From a virus, in IMG/VR virus record IMGVR_UViG_3300005264_000011, positions 1 to 43,703 of that record: DNA of 43,703 nt, one strand, 5' to 3'. Within the stretch, counting starts at the first letter, position 1; every line of letters starts with the position of its first letter. Below, piece by piece: positions 39,727 to 43,703 of the stretch. Made by a program: the position numbers and the translations under genes. Below the pieces are notes generated by a model. The model had not been told where the DNA came from and did not search any database. It worked only from the letters and a program-made list of their open reading frames with translations.

Positions 39727-41046
39727 TTACCAATCTTCGTCGTCGTCATAATCGTCTTCGTCGTCCGGATATTCATTGTTCTGATCTTCGTATAAGTCAG
39801 AGTTAAGATCGCCTTTACTAATCTCTTCATAAGCATACCTGAGCGCATCGATTATATGATTAAATTTATCAACCGGAACCGGCAGAACGTTTCCATACTT
39901 ATCTTTCTTGAATTGATATTGTTGTAATTCGTTTATTGTATTCTGACATCTAGGATGAACGACGATTGTACATCCCTGCAACCATTTCACGCCGCTCTCA
40001 ACACTTCCTTTACCTTTTACGGCGGCTTGAGCATTAACATGGTAATCAATAAAGTCGGCGATAGATTTAGGTTCTGCAGAATCACATATAATATATTCAT
40101 CCCCGACCATCGCTATAGTTTTTCGTGCCGCCGGTTCGTTCTGTAGTCCTATCTCGTATATCTCATCGCATATATAGATTATTTTTCTATTTGAATCATA
40201 ATGTGACCGAGTCACTGCGAAAGGATCCTTAGCGAAGCCCCAATCTAATCCGTTCTGATAGTTGTCGAAGTGCTCCTCGTTAAAGTCCTCTATTCTCCAG
40301 TTCTTGAATATAACTTCTCCAAGTACTCCCCATTCACCTTCGGTATATACTGAGTGATAGTATGGATCATCTTCGTTCTCTAGATCAAATACATCCTCTT
40401 TAGTCAAGAATCGACGGTTATCTCGATATGTTGTCTTGAGTATCGATAGGCCATCCTTCTCTTGGTATTGATGCTCACCGGTCCAGAAGCCTTTGAAGAA
40501 CTTCTGATATATCCAATGGGTTTTAAGTATCGGATTAAATAGAAGAGTAATGCGCTTCTTGATATCACCTTTAACGAGTCCCCTTTGCCGCTTGAGTAGC
40601 TGTTTAAATGACTCATACGAGTTCTCGGTGGCTTCTTCCATAAGAATATCTGTAATAACACCTTTAAGCGGCCTGATAGACTTAATCTTTTCAGCATCAT
40701 CTAGTCCACGAAAAAATATCATATAGCCGTTAACTTCGCATACGATTTCTTTTTTCTGGAAACTTACTCGGAAGTAACGACTTAGTCCCATCTCGTTGAT
40801 GGCAAAGATAACCTCATTCCATACGGATCCGGCGATAGTATTTGCAACGTTTCTTGTTACGAGGTAGTTGCGACCACCCTTCATCATATCGATAACGGTA
40901 CGTTGTCCAACAGTTGAGTATGATTTACCGGAAGAGGATCCTCCATAAACTATCTGGACCCGGTGTTGATTATCTAATACATGTTCCTGATATATATCGT
41001 TAAATATTTCAGGGTTTATATTGAGAGTTATACTATTGGTCGTCAT
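39727..41046 (-). CDS. Terminase large subunit
   Basis: 439 residues from the ATG at 41046; the frame could begin two codons earlier at TTG. ATPase: Walker A GGSSSGKS (35-42), Walker B region ITDILMEEATE, coupling motif in LLFNPI. Nuclease: GLDWGFAKDP, ICDSAEPKSI and NHIIDALRYA supply the acidic triad of PBSX-type (Terminase_3) enzymes. It ends in an acidic Asp-rich tail. It cuts and pumps DNA into the prohead. The start lies inside the end of the small-subunit gene. Confidence 0.93.
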   Translation of the reverse strand: MTTNSITLNINPEIFNDIYQEHVLDNQHRVQIVYGGSSSGKSYSTVGQRTVIDMMKGGRNYLVTRNVANTIAGSVWNEVIFAINEMGLSRYFRVSFQKKEIVCEVNGYMIFFRGLDDAEKIKSIRPLKGVITDILMEEATENSYESFKQLLKRQRGLVKGDIKKRITLLFNPILKTHWIYQKFFKGFWTGEHQYQEKDGLSILKTTYRDNRRFLTKEDVFDLENEDDPYYHSVYTEGEWGVLGEVIFKNWRIEDFNEEHFDNYQNGLDWGFAKDPFAVTRSHYDSNRKIIYICDEIYEIGLQNEPAARKTIAMVGDEYIICDSAEPKSIADFIDYHVNAQAAVKGKGSVESGVKWLQGCTIVVHPRCQNTINELQQYQFKKDKYGNVLPVPVDKFNHIIDALRYAYEEISKGDLNSDLYEDQNNEYPDDEDDYDDDEDW

Positions 41047-41512
41047 AGCCAATATTAATGACTACTGGTCTATCCTTATCGCCTATTAGAGCAGTTTCAT
41101 TCTTGTGCTTATAGTCTTCTGATTTAGTATTGGTTAATGCGAATATAACAGCGGTATCACTTGGTGGCACCTGCTTGGTAGTTTTCTTAATATGAGTTCT
41201 TGTAACCTCTTCACCGGCCTTATCCTTCGTTTTGTATTGCTCGGTTGTTATCTCTTCATAAGTATATCCGGCGACTCTTTTCTTCAATGAAGATTCAGCT
41301 ATGGCGCCAAGATTCTTACGTGCCTCAACCTCAGCTTCTTTTATAGACTCAGAAAATTCATTGTTCTCCTTGATCCATTTATAGAAAGTTTCTTCTGTAA
41401 TATCGTTTGTGCGGCATATTTCTCTATTAGTATTAGCGACATCTTTCTTTAGCTCAATAATGATATTAAATAACTTTTTCGTTAATTTTGTCTTTCTTCC
41501 TACTTTTGCCAT
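41033..41512 (-). CDS. Terminase small subunit
   Basis: 159 residues. N-terminal HTH (TKKLFNIIIELKKDVANTNR, then ICRTNDITEETFYKWIKEN) for packaging-site recognition, a helical middle (ESIKEAEVEARKNLGAIAES) for oligomerisation and a C-terminal segment ending in VVINIGYDDQ. It directly precedes and overlaps the large subunit. GGAGGATAGTA precedes the ATG. Confidence 0.82.
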   Translation of the reverse strand: MAKVGRKTKLTKKLFNIIIELKKDVANTNREICRTNDITEETFYKWIKENNEFSESIKEAEVEARKNLGAIAESSLKKRVAGYTYEEITTEQYKTKDKAGEEVTRTHIKKTTKQVPPSDTAVIFALTNTKSEDYKHKNETALIGDKDRPVVINIGYDDQ

Positions 41513-41514
41513 TA

Positions 41515-41745
41515 CTATCCTCCATTATCTTTGTTAATATACTTTTCTGGATTCTTAAGCATTTCTATTATTTCATACATACAACCAGAAGTTAAATAAC
41601 AATTATCATTTGTTATAAAATTCCAATGGATAAACCTTCCAACCCTATGCTTCTCTATTTTACCCAAAAACTGACCAGACATATTTCTAACAAAATACTC
41701 ATCTTTCCTAACTCGTTGAAGTTCTAAATATTTTTTCTTTGCCAT
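41515..41745 (-). CDS. Hypothetical small protein
   Basis: 76 residues, basic, aromatic, beta-like (LELQRVRKDEYFVRNMSGQF). Start overlaps the previous stop as TAATG. Its end is two bases from the terminase small subunit start. Family not recognised. Confidence 0.5.
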   Translation of the reverse strand: MAKKKYLELQRVRKDEYFVRNMSGQFLGKIEKHRVGRFIHWNFITNDNCYLTSGCMYEIIEMLKNPEKYINKDNGG

Positions 41746-41987
41746 TATATTTCTCTATTATCTTTTGTATCCGATAACGTTTGCCAGACACCGTTTCTTA
41801 AGTAACCATGATACCGGCTAACACCGATTGTAAGTATGGATGGGAATACAGAAATAGTTCCGTCGTCATGTTCATCGACTCTGTGCTGGTTTAAGTTTGC
41901 CAGTGTTCCTATTGGGGTTAGTGCATTCCAATCACCGTTTGGAGCTTTCCAGTACTCCCCATTCTTTTTGTTGCTTATGTCTTCCAT
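41745..41987 (-). CDS. Hypothetical small protein
   Basis: 80 residues with EYWKAPNGDWNALTPIGTLA and a His/Asp-rich segment (NQHRVDEHDDGTISVFPSIL), probably a compact beta fold. GGAGGAGCG precedes the ATG. DUF6527-like proteins look similar (His-rich, phage-borne), but I am not certain. Function unknown. Confidence 0.55.
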   Translation of the reverse strand: MEDISNKKNGEYWKAPNGDWNALTPIGTLANLNQHRVDEHDDGTISVFPSILTIGVSRYHGYLRNGVWQTLSDTKDNREI

Positions 41988-42250
41988 TACAACGCTCCTC
42001 CACTTTCCCTATACTGTTTTGCCTCTTCACAAACAGGAGGCATTACAACTAAAGGAGTGGGTTCTGTATTGTTTTTATGGTGTTCTAGTATACTATCCTG
42101 CTGGATGCTAATCATTCCACATAGGTGAGTAATTAGCTCTACAGGATCAGTTCCATTAATATAACAATTAATTGCCTTATTATAAACAGGATTATCGTTA
42201 TACATTTTTTTATTAACTTTTTTAAAAACCTCAGCTTCTTTATTTATCAT
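41987..42250 (-). CDS. Hypothetical small protein
   Basis: 87 residues, helical, containing PVYNKAINCYINGTDPVELI and a terminal EEAKQYRESGGAL. ATGA overlap with the preceding small gene. Not recognised. Confidence 0.5.
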   Translation of the reverse strand: MINKEAEVFKKVNKKMYNDNPVYNKAINCYINGTDPVELITHLCGMISIQQDSILEHHKNNTEPTPLVVMPPVCEEAKQYRESGGAL

Positions 42251-42420
42251 AACTTATCCTTATAAACTTGTGCATTCTCTCTAGAAAGCTTTATTTCTCT
42301 AATAGTACCGTTTGAATGTTTGTAATGAAAAACCAGCAACCCAGTCTTCTTATCTTCTCTATCAAATACCATATATGGATAAAGGTAATTAATTTTATCG
42401 CCTATTTTTAATTTACTCAT
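42247..42420 (-). CDS. Small hypothetical protein (57 aa)
   Basis: 57 residues starting MSKLKIGDKINYLYPYMVFD, with the compact beta character of small SH3/KOW-like folds. It fills an otherwise empty stretch: its stop overlaps the next start as ATGA and it begins two bases after the preceding stop. The ribosome site is weak (AAGGGG, far), so coupling is likely. Confidence 0.6.
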   Translation of the reverse strand: MSKLKIGDKINYLYPYMVFDREDKKTGLLVFHYKHSNGTIREIKLSRENAQVYKDKL

Positions 42421-42422
42421 AT

Positions 42423-42599
42423 CTATTCAGCCCCTTCATCTTTTATTGTAACACAAGAGTTATTCACAACTTTTCCACAGGGTGTGTCATGCTGATGCGT
42501 TTTAACTTTTTCTATTTTTTCCTCATACTTAACACAAATAACCATCGGTATTAGACCCATTAATAATACGCCAATCATCTGAATAGCAACTGCGCTCAC
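42423..42599 (-). CDS. Small membrane protein (58 aa)
   Basis: 58 residues from a GTG whose G is shared with the TAG of the previous gene. One membrane helix (VAIQMIGVLLMGLIPMVICV) then a charged tail with two cysteines. With the gene after it, it fills the 348-base stretch 42251-42598. No family. Confidence 0.55.
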   Translation of the reverse strand: MSAVAIQMIGVLLMGLIPMVICVKYEEKIEKVKTHQHDTPCGKVVNNSCVTIKDEGAE

Positions 42600-43261
42600 T
42601 ACTCAACCCCTTTATACAACCCGGGATAGTTAACACCATCCTCAGCCTTACAAACAACCTTTGCTTCACTCTCATAGAACCAACCGTATTTAGTTATCCA
42701 TATTTTTTTACTACTATCCGAGTGATGATCCGCTTTAAACGCTTTAAACTTCTCATGAACTAAATCGTAACACCAAGACTCTTTATTCGGTTTCTTCATA
42801 AGTCTAACAATATAATATGGACAGTATTCAATCTTAGTTTTAAAATCGACAATTTTACTTGGATCAATATCCATATTTACCCTTATCGGTGGAAGATCGT
42901 TATTAGTAAGTATAGATACCGCCTCTGCCGCCTCTTCAACACTTATTCCGATATCCTTAATACTTATACCGTTAGCATGAGCGTTTTCAATCGAGTCAGC
43001 TATCTTTTGAGCCTGAGCGTTCTTATAATCTTCAGGAGTATAAACAAACCCTTCTCCAATTTTACCGGTAAGATGCGAGATATCCATTCCTAGACCATCC
43101 TCGTCATCATCAAGCATGAATACATCCATCTCTTCTTGGTTCTTAACGTATCCTTGGTGGTATCCGTCGCACACTCCGGCGCTATGCCCTTTTTCGTATC
43201 CTATCCGAATACAGCAAACAATAATAATAATCATGCATATACATATTGATAATATAATCAT
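42599..43261 (-). CDS. Membrane-anchored hypothetical protein
   Basis: 220 residues from the ATG at 43261 (ATGA overlap; a GTG five codons earlier is the alternative). N-terminal membrane segment MIILSICICMIIIIVCCIRI, then an acidic linker (DDDEDGLG) and a soluble domain with YTPEDYKNAQAQKIADSIEN and SVEEAAEAVSIL. Type-II-like orientation is likely. Not recognised; neighbours are also membrane proteins. Confidence 0.6.
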   Translation of the reverse strand: MIILSICICMIIIIVCCIRIGYEKGHSAGVCDGYHQGYVKNQEEMDVFMLDDDEDGLGMDISHLTGKIGEGFVYTPEDYKNAQAQKIADSIENAHANGISIKDIGISVEEAAEAVSILTNNDLPPIRVNMDIDPSKIVDFKTKIEYCPYYIVRLMKKPNKESWCYDLVHEKFKAFKADHHSDSSKKIWITKYGWFYESEAKVVCKAEDGVNYPGLYKGVE

Positions 43262-43425
43262 CGGTATTGCCCCCACGTAAACTCTAGGCTAATAAATATT
43301 AGGTTGATCGCCATCGCCTTCATAGCGAAGTCAATCGATACTCCAATAAGTATCTGCGTGAATCCGATTATTATCCGGAACCGCCAAATCATTATCATTA
43401 ATGGTTTTGTTATATCAAAATTCAT
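43258..43425 (-). CDS. Small membrane protein (55 aa)
   Basis: 55 residues from the ATG at 43425, supported by AGAGGAG and ATGA coupling; the frame runs to 43464 without a ribosome site. Two short hydrophobic stretches (LMIMIWRFRIIIGFTQILIG and AMAINLIFISL). Function unknown; forms a small membrane-protein cluster with the next two genes. Confidence 0.55.
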   Translation of the reverse strand: MNFDITKPLMIMIWRFRIIIGFTQILIGVSIDFAMKAMAINLIFISLEFTWGQYR

Positions 43426-43703
43426 AATTGCTCCTCTTGTAATTTTTGTCTCATAAAAGCACACTCTTCAACATCACATTCGCCATCATCGCAAGCAAAA
43501 CAATGCCATCCTGCTTCACAAAATAATGAAGAATTTTCACAGAAATCAACTATATATTCAGTGTTATTATTTAGCGATTCAAATTTAGGTGCTAATCTAC
43601 AACTTAATTCTATATATTCCAATCCATCGAAATTATCATGACCCATAACAGAAACCTTTGCTTTATTATGGCTCGTTGAAAATACAATAATTGATCTACC
43701 TTC
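43422..43703 (-). CDS. Junction-spanning Cys-rich hypothetical protein (C-terminal part)
   Basis: The gene starts at 95 at the left end and finishes here; total 104 residues. The C-terminal half has six cysteines after residue 68 (VDFCENSSLFCEAGWHCFAC, then ECDVEEC), suggesting metal binding or disulphides. ATGA couplings on both sides place it in a run between the methyltransferase and small membrane genes. Not recognised. Confidence 0.75.
   Translation of the reverse strand, partial: EGRSIIVFSTSHNKAKVSVMGHDNFDGLEYIELSCRLAPKFESLNNNTEYIVDFCENSSLFCEAGWHCFACDDGECDVEECAFMRQKLQEEQL
43642..43703. repeat. Terminal direct repeat, right copy
   Basis: Identical to 1-62; see the left copy. Confidence 0.95.

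Overview
This window is a complete tailed-bacteriophage genome opened at an arbitrary point. The first 62 bases (1-62) are repeated exactly as the last 62 (43642-43703), and joining them restores one 104-codon gene that the cut had split. The unit is therefore about 43,641 bp and maps as a circle, as expected for a circularly permuted or headful-packaged genome or for a closed assembly. All credible genes lie on the minus strand, so the genome reads from high to low coordinates. Genes are tightly packed with ATGA or TAATG overlaps, and most starts carry a strong AGGAGG-type ribosome-binding site. Base composition is AT-rich, roughly 37-38% GC by eye. The host is bacterial (Shine-Dalgarno sites, Sec signal peptides, a D-Ala-D-Ala-peptidase-type endolysin) but cannot be named from the sequence.

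Layout in the direction of transcription: (1) 43.6-41.5 kb, small membrane and hypothetical proteins. (2) 41.5-31.9 kb, packaging and a Mu-type head module: small and large terminase, a DUF935-type portal fused to a MuF-like domain, a ClpP + Mu gpI-like + scaffold fusion, a decoration protein, a gpT-like major capsid protein and connector proteins. (3) 31.9-21.6 kb, a non-contractile tail: tube protein, two tail-assembly chaperone frames, TP901-type tape measure, tail-tip proteins, a glycine-rich adhesin-like protein and a large fibre-like protein. No sheath gene is seen, so a siphovirus is inferred. (4) 21.6-17.8 kb, exported or membrane proteins, a peptidase M15 endolysin and possible virion accessory proteins. 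(5) 17.8-17.37 kb, a gene-free region with a terminator, a promoter and two consecutive strongly structured RNA elements. (6) 17.37-13.4 kb, SNF2-family helicase, small proteins, a possible nuclease inhibitor and a possible ssDNA-binding protein, closed by a terminator. (7) 13.4-13.2 kb, a long inverted repeat and a promoter. (8) 13.2-0 kb, HTH proteins, a giant primase-MCM fusion, an XPD/DinG-like helicase, a sliding-clamp-like protein, a VRR-NUC nuclease, an acyl carrier protein, zinc-ribbon proteins, DUF4031 and a ParB-methyltransferase fusion.

The phage appears to bring its own priming, unwinding, clamp and ssDNA-binding functions, but no DNA polymerase, integrase, transposase or CI-like repressor is seen. 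It probably recruits host polymerase and is probably lytic. The most unusual signals are the tandem structured RNAs with a promoter firing at the first base of the first one (17386-17710), a predicted H-type pseudoknot carrying an anti-Shine-Dalgarno sequence before the tail chaperone (30937-30989), strong over-representation of the palindrome GGATCC (48 by hand count), a phage-borne acyl carrier protein, a bacterial-type primase fused to an MCM-like helicase, and a protease-protease-scaffold fusion with an internal scaffold start.
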